Assembly (NCBI GenBank): GCA_905221605.1 | Contig: CAJNDS010002113.1 | Coordinates: 823,501 to 887,500, forward strand | Direction of reading: 5' to 3' | Origin: Symbiodinium natans | Lineage: Eukaryota > Sar > Dinophyceae > Suessiales > Symbiodiniaceae | DNA length: 64,000 nt | Shown: piece after piece, positions 44,341 through 55,689 of the stretch | Position numbering within the stretch: position 1 is the stretch's first letter | Layout of the letters: every line of letters begins with the position of its first letter | Made by a program: the position numbers and the translations under genes | Notes under the pieces: model-generated | Seen by the model: the letters and a program-made list of their open reading frames with translations, nothing else | The model's database searches: none | What the model was told of the DNA's origin: nothing

Positions 44341-44437
44341 GCATGCTCAGCAGCCAGATGAGCCTACTAAGCGTGAAGCGTCACAAGACGATGATGGAAC
44401 CGAAGGCTTTCGATACGGTGGCTTGGCCGCAGTGCGG
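44341..44437 (+). CDS. Candidate exon, acidic
   Basis: Reads QQPDEPTKREASQDDDGTEG and then FRYGGLAAVR immediately before a telomere-type tract (44,438-44,500). Unassigned. Confidence 0.45.
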
Positions 44438-45051
44438 GTTTAGGGTTGGAGTTTGGGGTTTAGGGTTTGGGGTTTAGGGTTTAGGGTTTAGGGTTTGGGG
44501 TTCATGATGTTGCTCGTCTGCGTTTGGCGGGTGGGGCATTTTCGCTCCTTGCTAGGGCACCAGAAATTTTAACGCTGCGCGACCCGCCCCGGCCGCCCCT
44601 GTCCAGCGGCGAGGCAAACCTGTTGTAACAGGCCGGCTCATGTATAGGCCACATGTGGACGCACCGTCCGCGGACGCTGTCGGCGAAGGGGGGGGTTACC
44701 CATTCCAAGAAAAGAAACCGTTGGCGTGATCAGCGATGCATCAGCTGCTTTGTACTACAAACACCTACGGCCCGAGGCCTCGGCGGATTGAGAGGAGAGT
44801 TTAGATCACCGCCCCTTAGTTGATTGAGATCAGCTGCCAGTAAAGAAGGGGGGAATGCCACCTGTGGATTCCATTGCCGTTTTGCGCGCTACATTGTTGC
44901 AGCACTCTGCTCCGGCGATGCTAGGAGACAACCACAGAGCTGGAGTGGGTGGAGGATGCCTTGGATGAGGTCCATGGCTGGGAAACCCTAAAACCCAAAG
45001 TCCTGAAGGCCTCTCACCGTGTGGCACTGACGGGGTGATGAGACATCCTGC

Positions 45052-45395
45052 AGGAAATTGTGGAGCAACCACGCTTCTCCAAGAGGGCGCATCTGCCGTC
45101 GTTGTTCAAGGACCAACGATTTAGGGTTGAGGGTGTAGGGTGCAGGGTTTACGGGGGGGGCATGGGCGGCTTGACACGCGGCCAAGTGCTCCATGGAAGT
45201 GCCACGATCGGGGTATTGGCGAGTCGCTCCACAGTAGGGTCCACAAACTGCTGTGGCACGAATGTAGCATCACGTGGGTGGAGAGTTGGACCGAGCCCGA
45301 CGGTGCAGGACCAGTGCTCGACGCAGCAGGAGACTCTCCAGATGCAAGAGAAAGCGCTGGCGTCAGCTTTCCATAATGCCGTGGAGGCATGGTGA
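45052..45395 (+). CDS. Candidate exons, unknown
   Basis: After CATCCTGCAG reads EIVEQPRFSKRAHLPSLFKD. Further on the same frame reads ASRSTVGSTNCCGTNVASRG and ends TLQMQEKALASAFHNAVEAW with a stop at 45,393. A telomere-like stretch (about 45,120-45,150) lies between, so two exons are likely. Confidence 0.4.
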
Positions 45396-45428
45396 TAAGA
45401 CGGGCTGGGGATTGGAATTCTCACAACT

Positions 45429-45656
45429 TTGCGGCTTTCACGAACCAGGAATCTCTCTGACACTGCAGCCCTTCCTGTAGGCCTTGCACGCCCCAACGAG
45501 GAGGTCATAGTGTACGGTTCAGGATGGATTTGGGGTAAGTCCACTAGGAAGCCATCTGAAGCAGTGATGCTACTTCGGCAGTGCAACGTAATGTTTTGGC
45601 AGCACGCTTATTATTGTTGGTGGCCCAACACCCCTCAGCATCCCCCTCAACCCTAA
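45429..45656 (+). CDS. Candidate exon, unknown
   Basis: Reads LARPNEEVIVYGSGWIWGKS and then EAVMLLRQCNVMFWQHAYYC to a stop. Protein-like. A long minus-strand frame overlaps. Confidence 0.35.
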   Translation: MRLSRTRNLSDTAALPVGLARPNEEVIVYGSGWIWGKSTRKPSEAVMLLRQCNVMFWQHAYYCWWPNTPQHPPQP

Positions 45657-45929
45657 CCTTACTTTCTTCCGTGGCATCGGGGGTGGTGCTCCTCCCCGTG
45701 CGCTTCCTCCTAAACCCTAAGGTAAAGTCCTCAAAACCCATGAGCCCTTAGCCTGGCAAACCTTGGTTGTCGTTTCGACCTTTGCTCTTTCGACATAATC
45801 ATTCATGCAAAAGTCCTGCAGGGAAAAGCATGCATGAAAAAACACACGTGTATGTAGCACATATGTAATATGCCTACGGAGTTTGTGTGTCGACGCATGT
45901 GCACATACAAGTCTCTACAGAAAATACAA

Positions 45930-46221
45930 CTGCACATCCCAAAGCTCAACACCAGGTCTTCAAGCAGTCGCTGCTGGACGCCACCGACCAGGCAGTTCAC
46001 AGCTCCTTGTCCTCGCTGGGGCTCGCGACGAAGGACGGCACGAGATGTTTGAGATTTTAGGGCAGGTTGCACATGGTTGTGCCCAAAGCCCATTACCTCT
46101 CATGTATGCTGAACTCAGGCACCTTCCTGAAACAAGCTGTCTTGGTCTCCTGGGCTGTAGGGAGTATAGTGCTTATAGGATGCTTGATCTCAGGGTAGAC
46201 AAGGGTCGAACACAAGAATGA
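45930..46221 (+). CDS. Candidate exons, helical
   Basis: About 45,950-46,050 reads QVFKQSLLDATDQAVHSSLS. In another frame 46,030-46,219 reads RHEMFEILGQVAHGCAQSPL to a stop. Unassigned. Confidence 0.4.
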
Positions 46222-47125
46222 ACGGAGGTGCAAAGGCACCTCATTCCCTAACTGTAGGGTTTGGGGTTTGGGTTTAGGGTTTAGGGTGCTCTGAGTTTGG
46301 CTTGAAAGGCCCTAGGAATGACCCGGAAAGAGTGCAGCCCAAAGCCATCGAAAACTGAAGCCAAGAAGTCTACAGTGTCGGCACCCTAACTCCTAAACGC
46401 ATGCGCCCCAAAAAGCCTGACTGACTTCAGAGCCTCCTGGGTTCTGAGCCTGCACGCTTGCAGTACAGCCACTCCAACCTCCAAGGCGGAAGTTGTGTCG
46501 GATTCCGACATCCTAGTAAGAACCAGTAAGCTTAGGGAGCAAGAAGCTCAAAGACCACCGGAGCTTGAGCTGCTCAAGAGGTTCGGGGTTTAGGGTTTAG
46601 GGTTTAGGCTTGAGCCCTTGACCCTTTCTGCACAGGGCTCCCGACCCTTAGTTAGGTGAATCGGCTGGAGGCGCTTCGGATATGGCCCTAAGCCTTACGC
46701 AAGAAAAGGCGCTTATTTTTTCCAAATTTCAATGGCATACGGAGATTCACGGATGATTTTTTAATTTACAGAATCATGTAGCACAGTTCATTGTATGATG
46801 GTTGCAGGGGGCGTACCTTCTTAGCCGCGTCAGGAGGCAAATGTCCTCCGGGGCGATGCTCATCCAGCACCAGAGAGAGCCTAGGTGGAACCAGTGGATT
46901 TAGAGTGTTCAGGGTTGAGGGTTCCACGATACTTGGCACAGAAATTAGGGTTTAGGGTTTAGAGCTTAGGGTTTAGGGTTTGGGGTTTGGGGTTTAGGGT
47001 TTAGGGTTTAGGGCCAAGAAGAGCCCCTTTGTGAGAAGCTGACTCTCCGCTGCTGGGGGTTGAGGACTCAAAAAGAAGGGGTTTTGGCTGTCAGTAGATG
47101 GTTACGCTACCTTACCCGAACACAG

Positions 47126-47181
47126 TCGCACGTCTTCATCTCCGACTCCTTGAAGCTGCCTTTAGACAGGAAGAATGGGAG
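47126..47181 (+). CDS. Candidate exon upstream of the large insertion
   Basis: Acceptor CCGAACACAG and donor GTTAAC bound SHVFISDSLKLPLDRKNG(R). Clean boundaries and good composition. It may belong to the membrane-protein gene that resumes at 57.3 kb, in which case the 47.5-57.1 kb block would lie in an intron. Speculative. Confidence 0.5.
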
Positions 47182-47777
47182 GTTAACATAGGCTAACCTT
47201 ACTTCAAACCGCCTAGCTTGAGAAGCCTGCGCCCTCTGAACAATCTTGCTGGACCTGAAATCTTCTGAGCTTTGGAAGACCCCGAAATCGTCTGAGCTTT
47301 GGACAAGAGCCTAGGCCGGAAATCGCAACTGCGGCATGGTTCGAAGATGAGGACTTTGGGGCGTGCCAGCGATGAAGAGCAGCGAGCCCATCAACACCCG
47401 CAGAGTCCCCCCCCCCCTCAATTGGGGTTTAGGGTTTAGGTTTACAGGGTTTCAAGTTTAGGGTTTAGGTTTACAGGGTTTAAAGTTCAGGGTTTGGGGT
47501 TTAAGTTGAGGGTTTGAGGTATATATATTTTTTCAGAAAACGTCATACTGCAGGCCCGAGTTTTATGTACATGCCTTTTCGGGCTCTTTTTTTATCATAA
47601 GTATTTGCAACCTAAACAATGAGATGGATGGGTTTACGTCGGGAGGGTGGGCTGAGCAATGAGATAGATGGGTTTAAGTATGAAGTGTAGGCTGAACTAC
47701 ATCAGCTACGTTACCTTTAGCCCTTGGTCATAGAATCCTTACTCTGTGACTGGTTATAGAAGGGAGGGGAAAGGATA

Positions 47778-47803
47778 ACAAAAAGGGGGGGGGGGGAAAA
47801 GAC

Positions 47804-47834
<31 letters not shown>

Positions 47835-48012
47835 AAGGGGGGGGGGGGAGGGGGGGGGGGGGGGAAAGAAAAAAAAAAAAGGGGGGGGGGGGGGGGGGCA
47901 AACGATTTTTTTTTTTTTTTTTTTCTTCCACCCCCCCCCCCCTCCCCCCCCCACTTTTTTTTTTTTTTTTTTTCCTTCCCCCCCCCCCCCTCCCCCCGCC
48001 CCCCTCCTTCTT
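47778..48012. repeat. Polypurine/polypyrimidine inverted tract
   Basis: About 120 bp of pure A and G runs (47,778-47,898), a spacer CAAACGA, then about 105 bp of pure T and C runs (47,906-48,012). The two arms are broadly inverted complements and could fold into a hairpin or triplex. May include homopolymer length errors. Confidence 0.9.
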
Positions 48013-48816
48013 CTTCCCCTTATAAAATATGTATGTTTACAATATGTATACAGAGAATCCTACTATATGCTGTAACCTTTTTTTTTGTACCTGTATCTTT
48101 GCTTTTACTTTCATCCGCACATCCGTCGCAAGGTACGGTCCCCAACTCATCCAGCTCCATGCGCAGGGAGCGTCAGTACATACAGATATACTGAGTCAGA
48201 TAAATATTATCTAGATACATATATGTACATATAAATTAGTAGTTTTACATATAATTACAATGTACTTTGGGAACTACGACTGAACGACGTGCATGTTCTT
48301 TTGGTAGATAAGCATAAAACACAAGATTTCTTCCATTATTTAACGATAATCTAGTGAGTTGCAGTGACTGTGACACACCCAGCACAGACTCGTGCTTGTG
48401 TCAAACCCAACATCTTTTCCGGATAAACGACATATGTTGCTGAGAGAAGATCTGTTTATCGTGAAACGAAATCGACATAAATAAAGATACATATGTGATA
48501 CTGTCTATTACGCACACACGTTTATACACACTTCATCCCTGATCGAATGTAGCAACTTTTCACACTCTATAGTGATAAAAACATGTAAACAGGCCCATGT
48601 TCGTCGTGGTCCTCGTGCCTGAGCATCGTGGCTGTCCCAGTCTTCAGGGTCTTGCCTGTCTCATCAGACTACTGATGTGTTGCTGTATATGACCGCCAAG
48701 TAGAACTTGCTGAACTTTCGCATCAACTTTCATACCGTCATCATTTCTCCTCAAGAATAGTTCGGTAGGGACATCACTGGTGCTGTGATATCCTGGTACT
48801 TGTTTACTCGTCGAAT
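48013..48816. promoter_or_regulatory. AT-rich 5' flank of the transposon gene
   Basis: No telomere-type repeats and no convincing exons over 800 bp. AT-rich with short TATATA stretches. Presumed promoter or element flank. No terminal inverted repeat partner was found downstream of the gene. Confidence 0.35.
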
Positions 48817-49043
48817 ATGAGCGAGCCGCCTGATGCGGCGTCGCGTGTCGGCGGTAGACCGTCTCCCGATGACTTAGAGAAGGACTTGGAGTCTCTCATG
48901 AACGAGGAATCAGAGAGACGAAACATGGGCTCACCACACATGGCTTCTTCAGCTCCAGAGCTAGCTGCGTCTGAATTGCCTCAAGATGCAGCACATCCAC
49001 CTCCAGCAAAGCGTCTTCGTGGTGCCCAGCTGCTACTACAGCC
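48817..49043 (+). CDS. Transposon protein, exon 1 (acidic N-terminus with a basic motif)
   Basis: ATG at 48,817 reads MSEPPDAASRVGGRPSPDD, then an acidic helix LEKDLESLMNEESERRN, then PPPAKRLRGAQLLLQP. PAKRLR is a plausible nuclear localisation signal. A GC donor after CAGCC (49,044) would join in frame to 49,403, completing Pro and continuing FRAFSDLHEQD. Other donors (ATG|TC, TC|GTGTAG) are possible. Confidence 0.6.
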
Positions 49044-49402
49044 GCAATATCGCGTAGATTTTATATATATGTCGTGTAGTATTATCTTGAACTGTCATAT
49101 ATATATATAATCTTTCCATCGTGGGGTTGCATGTATAATGCAATGTCTGTATAAACCTTTCCATGTCACAGCATTCGTTTTCTCTTGTCTTGTTAGACTG
49201 CTATACACAATATTTCTGATATCGTCTTATGTGTCCACTGCGTGTTCCTCCATAGACCTCCCACTGTCCTGCCATGGGTTTTATACATTATCCGGTGCAT
49301 AACTACCATTGTTGGATCGTATCATGTGTTTCATATCCATTAGCTGTACACATGCCGCTATGGTGTACTGCAATATCATACACACATACTTTTCATTTCC
49401 AG

Positions 49403-52400
49403 GTTCCGTGCCTTCTCAGACCTTCACGAACAAGATCCCCCCGGTGGTGAGATTCCCCATCTTCCTGCTGTTGATCCTGTTCCGCCGCCCAAGACGATTC
49501 TCGACATTGTGTCAGAGTATAAGTCCTGGAGTGTTGCCACGCATCCTAACGCCTGTCGTCACACTTGCCTCGTCCTGGCCGTCACCAAGTTTCTGTGCGA
49601 CATGAATGCCACCAACTACATGATGTCCAATGTTCAGAAACTGATACTCTTCCTCTTGATTGACGGAGACAACTGGCGTGCACATAAGAGACAACTATTC
49701 CACCTTTGTGATGGGGCGTGGGACATGGAAGAAAAATTGAGCTTGGAAGCTTGGGACTTCTTGTCAGCCGTCGAGGGCATCTTTGTTTCCATTGCCACAA
49801 GCATCGAGAACGATGAAAAGAACATACTCTGGTCGTGGGCAGACGCCAGAAACTATGTTTACAAAGCCATCGAAGGGTGCAAACGCCGTGGGGAGCTCGT
49901 TGACGTCTGTGCTCGTATAGCGAAGGAACATAGTGATCACGTCCGAGTTGTTACTAGCAACAAAACATGGAAGGCGACATGGGCTCGAAGAGTCGCTGAT
50001 ATGCTTGCTTCTTACAGGAAGGCGTGGGAGACTCAGACACACTCCGTGGTTCTCTCTCGTCTTTTCTTGCAAGACTGCGACATGCCCATGCCAAAATCCC
50101 AAGGTATATGCTTCAGTGACATCTACTTGACTTCCAACTGGGAGATTCGCTCCAAGCATGAGGCACAGGACTGTTACGTACGGTTCGACTACCCTTACTT
50201 CTACGAGAATACCCTTGCAGGAGACCCGTCCATCAATCTCCCTATGCTCAAAGAAAGGCTGAGACTCTTCCTGACCTCTCTCTACTACAAGAACGAGGAT
50301 GCTTTTCAAGCCAAGCTATGCTTTCTTTGTGCTGCCTTCCAAGGCGTCTGTACGGGAAAGATGCTGTTCCAGGTTGGTCGTGGAGGGGATGGTAAAGGCA
50401 TGGAGGCTATCCTAGATGCAGCTCTCTTTGGTTCGAAGTCTTCGGCTAGTCTGGACAGTGGTGTATTCTTGGACCGAGCGGAGTTCAGAAAAAGTGCCGA
50501 ACTTGTTTGGAACAAATCGAATGTCAGGATCCAGGAAATGGACTCCAAGGTTCGCTTCATATCCGAAATATGGAAACGGTTTGTGGTCGACGAGGAGATC
50601 GACTGCAGGGTAAACTATGGTTTCACTACCAAGAGACGCTTTGGTACGTCCATGAAGATCCAGGAACTGAACTATGAGAATGTACCGGTGATTGAGGAAA
50701 GCAAGGACATCAACAAGGCGTGCGAGCAACTTCGGAGACGTGTGGTCTGCATTCGCATGGGCACATCGACCTACACGTTGAACCCAAACGAAGTTGACCA
50801 TGATCGTGGCATTTACCTTCTGATTCCACAAGAGGAATTAGCGTCGGATTTACGTCATCCGGTCACTGCGTCGTTGTACCTCCGTGATTGGTGTCTGCCC
50901 TTCTTCAGAGAGAACCCGGTTGGGGAGTGTCTGACAATGTTGCATGATCTGAAGTCCATCAGTGACAAGCTGGAGATGGACACTCAGTGGCTTGCTGCAA
51001 AGTTGTCCGGTCGTGATCTAGTTCCTCCTGGGGATGATCGCATGCTGGTCGATGCCAATGACGAAATAGTTGAGTTGGTTCATGCCTCGATGCCGACCAG
51101 ACCCATTCTCAAGGAGTACTTGTTACACAAGATTGATGAGTTCCCAGGCTGTATTACATCAACTCGCGGTCGTACCACGAAGCTTCAGCGGTTCGTGTCT
51201 GCAATTGACCATTCCTCCCTCAAGCTCTTCAGACAAGTGGATCATAGTACTTTCGAGAAGCTGCAGATCAACTGGGCGAGGCTAAAGGAGTCGATGGCTC
51301 GACATGGCGGGGTTAACATCTTCGGGGATTGGACTCACTGGACATGCCCATTTGACTTGAAGCACATCATCCAAACATGGGACGGGAATGCATTTCAGGA
51401 CCATAGTACTTTCCTCCTCCAGCACTGCACAGTCAGAGGAGTTGGTGATGCGGTATTGCGATCGGCTGTCACTAGCCTGGACGAGACTGTAGACATTGAG
51501 CGACTCAAAGCATATGCACTTCAAGGAGTGGATCGTCGTCAAGAGATGCTTGAAAGGTACATTGCGCGACACGAGACTGCAGGACTCACGTCCAGTGACG
51601 GCATGGCCACCGTTACGGTGGAGTACTATACCCAACCAGGGTACGGTCGTCTACTTGCTAGAGGTGCAGCAGGTCAGAAACTCACAAGAGAGGCTAGAGC
51701 CGAAGCTTTCTTCCACTGCTCTGAAGTTGACGCTGCTTGTTGCCATCCACGGCTACTGCAACAAAAACTTTTCGACCTCGATGTCTGGTCCGATGGCAAA
51801 TACACCATCCTAGCACTCTTCATCAAGCATTACCAAGCGTGGCGCTACTGTGTGGCCGACTACATGGATGTCTCTGTGGGTCAGGCCAAAACGGAGCTCA
51901 TTCGCATTTTCTACGGAGGCAAACCCTCCTGCGAAATTCCCTTCCTCATGAAGCTCTGTGCAGAGGTCCAGACTGCTGCTCTCTCCATTGTTCATCATCC
52001 AAGCTCAAGAATGTGGCGGGATCTTTACTCGGATCGAAGGAATCCAGAGTTCTCACGTCTCTCTGGCATTCTGTCAATGGAAGAAGCCAAAATGCCTGAG
52101 TCAGTGTCAAGTTTGATGGGACAGGCTATGTGTGTACTGCTGTTTGATGGTGCCTACGTGCAGTGCCGTAATCTACATGATGACATTGCTCTGTGTCATG
52201 GGATGGAGACGCGCGACTCCAGGGTGGGGTTGCAGATCCGTCGGTGGGCTCCTTTGGCTTGCAAGTCCGTTCCTCGTCTTTTGGTCCGTCGAGGTCAAGT
52301 GCAGTTCTTTCGGACTGAAGATGTCGCAGACCTAGGAAACTGTTTGCTGACGTCCTTGTACTACATGGAAGATGACCTCGAACTGGAGAGCCTCAGTCAG

Positions 52401-54104
52401 AGCGATCTGCGTCACGGTATGTCCGCTCGGGATTTCAACTACATGACACTGGGCATGTCGCAAGGCGATGACGGCCAAGCTTATCTGCTGGAATGGCTTC
52501 CACACGGCTTCATTCGAGAGGAACTTCCGAATGGAGCATTGCTGGCCTTCCATGAGCCCAATTCATCTGGTACTTCGGGACATTGGTGGGCGGCCAAGAT
52601 ATGTGGTGACACAGAGGTCGCTATCTTCGACTCCCAAGCGCCAGAGTGTCTCCTAGGTGTTGCCTTCACCGTTTTGGAAGACGTTCTTCGTGAGACCCAG
52701 ACTGCGACTGCTTTCATACTCACCCGTGCTCACACAGTAGAAACTCTGCGCGTGCCAGAGTCGTCGGTGTATGACTTGCGTGGAGCCGGCCCAGACGACC
52801 CGGATGATCTCGTATCCATCGTGACTCCTCGTGACACTTGCTTAGAATGTGCTTCACCGCTGTATCCTGCACACGACGTCCAAGGCCGACTATACACATT
52901 GAATGGCGTGAAGAAGGTCACGGTCACGACCAAGCGTTGCTCTCGCAAAACGTGTCGAACACATCACCATTACAACTACAGGAAGGTAGACGGGCAGATG
53001 TACCACAGCCTGTCGCTTGGGGACATGAAGTACGTCTTTGTGAATAGTAAAGTCGGCTTTGACCGCACATTCCTGGACTATCACGAGGCCTTGCAGTTCC
53101 GAGGAGGTATCAGCCACAATGCCATTGAGTTCGCTCAGTCACATACTCTCTGGAATGACCCGGAGCAACACTACCGCTGGCACCGTGAATACTCGACTGC
53201 GCAGCTGTATTATGCTGTGGTTCAGGAAGCGCGTGAGATGTGGTGTGATTCCAGAAGCAACCAATCAGCCAGACTCTTCAACCTAGAGGTAACTCAGCCT
53301 CTCTCCGAGGCCTTCCTTTCTGAGTACAAGGATTGGTGGCAGCGTCAACAATTCTCTCCAGCGGAATGGCGCCGTGTCAAGGAGGTCGTTATGGACGGGC
53401 GCGAGAAGGTCGCAGCAAAGTGCCCAGGCAACACGCCTGCCCGCGTCGGTCGTCCCCGCAAGGATGGCCGCATCAGACAACATGAAAACGGATGGTTCAT
53501 GGCCATCGATCCCGCCACAGGGCTTGTGATGTCGGCAACCAATATGGCTTCACCAGAGAATAATGACATCGCTAAACAAGTCCTACAGAACATTGTGGAA
53601 CGTGCTCCCAACCTGGACTGCGTCATCTATGACAAGATGTGCGTATGTCAAAAGGCATTCCTGTCCGACGCGAAATTTCGCCAGGTGAAGTACTGGTGCA
53701 TTGACCGCTTCCATGCCAGGGCCCATGGTGACACATGTACATGCTGTCCTCTCGTCCATCGGCGCCTGGACCTTCGCCTACGCAATGTCAACTCGTCCAT
53801 TGCCGAGCAGACCTTCTCCTGGTTTCGCGGCTACGCATCTACCTTCAATGTGAAGAATCCATTGACGCATGTCTTCTATGTCCTACTGTACGTCAAGAAG
53901 CATAACCTCTTGATCCGCAAAGACTACCTTCGACACTTGAACCCTTTCAGTGCTCGTGCCAAGGCTGCCAAGAATGCTCGGGTGCTCATCCGTCCAGCTT
54001 CGAAGAAGTACATCTGTCGGCGTCCGTCTGCATCTTTGTCGTCCCACAGAGTCTTGAGGAAGCCGTCGAAGAAAGTCATCAAGCATCACATGAAGAAGAA
54101 GTGA
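49403..54104 (+). CDS. Replicase-transposase polyprotein: SF3 helicase, TV-Pol-like polymerase, cysteine protease-like, KDZ-like transposase
   Basis: After TTTCATTTCCAG the frame is open to TGA at 54,102. Residues are numbered from the GTG at 49,509; about 35 more coding residues precede it (FRAFSDLHEQDPPGGEIPHL). (1) SF3/D5-like helicase, about 230-430: Walker A GRGGDGKG 290-297 (K296; Gly replaces Ser/Thr), Walker B IQEMD 341-345, motif-C Asn near 388, RRR 409-411. (2) Family-A-like polymerase palm, about 695-890: motif A SEVDAACCHPRLL (D741), motif B K794 with YGG 802-804, motif C LLFDGAYV (D880). This matches the TV-Pol type. (3) Papain-fold protease-like, about 935-1075: GNC (C945), GHWW (H1025), FDSQ (D1041), resembling Josephin/Ulp/OTU. 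(4) Cys/His cluster 1111-1153. (5) AT-hook core GRPRK 1314-1318. (6) RNase H-fold transposase, about 1325-1465: D1334, D1375 in IYDKMC, DRFHARAH with Cys, E1433 in SSIAEQTFSW, KDZ-like. Basic C-terminus. Confidence 0.88.
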
Positions 54105-54624
54105 GACGTACATAGGTACTGTGCGACATGCGTGCCGTGAGGGTTTTCGTACCTTGTCATATAGGCTTACATATCATACGATGCTCATCAAATGGTATTC
54201 CGGGATATACATGATACACATATGCTTATGAGATGGAAGTACGAGATCACACGGTTGCGCTAGCATGTCACACGGGATACACAGAGGACATCCAAAGTGT
54301 CTTCTCACTATAAGTCTGAAAGCACACGCGGGGGCATACACGAGAAAAGTAAAAAACGTGATTCCTCGAGATTCAGTGCAGCACCATGCGTGGGTATAAT
54401 ATGGTATATAGATATGCACGGATATGCTTTGATGACTGAGGTTCAAGCCTCAGCTTCTGCGAGTGGCGACGTCAGATGTTATGATATTGCCGCGCTTAGT
54501 TGGGCAGGCTTGTGTTCTTATAACATCCTGTGTATGTTGTTTGTCCACATATACTAAAAATAAGGTAAAATCACGTAAAATACGTGTTTTGGACACGAAA
54601 AATACAGGCCTGTATTCCGACGCA

Positions 54625-54658
<34 letters not shown>

Positions 54659-54660
54659 GG
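54105..54660. other. 3' flank of the transposon gene
   Basis: Non-coding, with TATA-rich and (CT)n(AT)n microsatellite at 54,626-54,658. An 11-bp dyad around ACGTAAAATACGT lies near 54,573. No repeat matching the 5' flank was found. Confidence 0.5.
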
Positions 54661-54734
54661 TCACCCCCCCCCCTCGACAGACCCCGGAAGTATATTTCCG
54701 GTCTGTTCAGGAAGGGGGGGGGGAAAGCACCGCT

Positions 54735-55680
54735 CCAAAATTCCTCGAGTTTCCAAAAATCCAAAAACCCAAAAAATCCAACCAGGGTTCCGCTTTTTGG
54801 AAACTCGAGCGGGAGCCTCAAAATCCTAAAACCGAGCAAATTCCTCGAGTTTCCAAAATTCCAAAATTCCAAAAAAATCCACCCCAAGGTTTGGATTTTT
54901 GGAAACTCGAGCGGGAGCCTCAAAATCCAAAAACCGAGCAAATTCCTCGAGTTTCCAAAATTCCAAAAATCCAGAAAAATCCACCCCAAGGTTTGGATTT
55001 TTGGAAACTCGAGCGGGAGCCTCAAAATCCCAAAATCGAGCAAATTCCTCGAGTTTCCAAAATTCCAAAAACCCAAAAAAACCCACCCCCAGGTTTGGAT
55101 TTTTGGAAACTCGAGCGGGAGCCTCAAAATCCAAAAATCGAGCAAATTCCTCGAGTTTCCAAACTTCCCAACCTTGGGGTGGATGTTTTTGGATTTTTGG
55201 AATTTTGGAAACTCGAGGAATTTGCTCGATTTTTGGATTTTGAGGAAATTCCTCGAGTTTCCAAAATTCCAAAAACTCCAACCCAAGTTTCGGATTTTTG
55301 GAAACTCGAAATTCCAAACCTTGGGGTGGCTTTTTTTGGATTGTTGGAATTTTGGAAACTCGAGGAATTTGCTCGATTTTTGGATTTTGAGGAAATTCCT
55401 CGAGTTTCCAAAAAAAATTCCAAAAACTCCAACCCAAGTTTCGGTTTTCTGGGAACTCGAGCGGGAGCCTCAAAATCCAAAAATCGAGCAAATTCCTCGA
55501 GTTTCGAAAGCTCCAAACCTTGGGGTGGGTTTTTTTTGGATTTTTGGAAGTTTGGAAACTCGAGGAATTTGCTCGATTTCTGGATTTTGAGGCTCCCGCT
55601 CGAGTTTCCAAAAACCCAAACCTTTGGGGTGGATGTTTGGATATTTGGACTTTTGGATTTTTAGAAACTGGATTTTCGAT
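54735..55680. repeat. Palindromic tandem field around CCTCGAGTTTCC
   Basis: Roughly 20 copies of AATTCCTCGAGTTTCCAAAA in alternating orientation, linked by GCGGGAGCCTCAAAATCC modules. Long open frames on both strands (up to 375 codons, rich in KPSKFLEFPKF or RVSKNPK) result from the repeat and are not genes. Confidence 0.95.
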
Positions 55681-55689
55681 AAGAGTTTT

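Noticed and set aside
49764-50831. Minus-strand frames of 181 and 139 codons inside the transposon gene
   Set aside because: Antisense shadows of a plus-strand frame with clear helicase motifs.
48013-54660. Terminal inverted repeats of the transposon gene itself
   Set aside because: Both flanks were compared by eye, with no convincing inverted pair. The perfect inverted repeats at 54,661 and 57,051 enclose the neighbouring foldback element, not the gene.
54463-55664. Open frames of 375, 335, 261 and 215 codons on both strands
   Set aside because: They lie in the alternating CCTCGAG repeat. Peptides repeat (KPSKFLEFPKF, RVSKNPK) in all frames and both strands, which is what a stop-free palindromic repeat produces.
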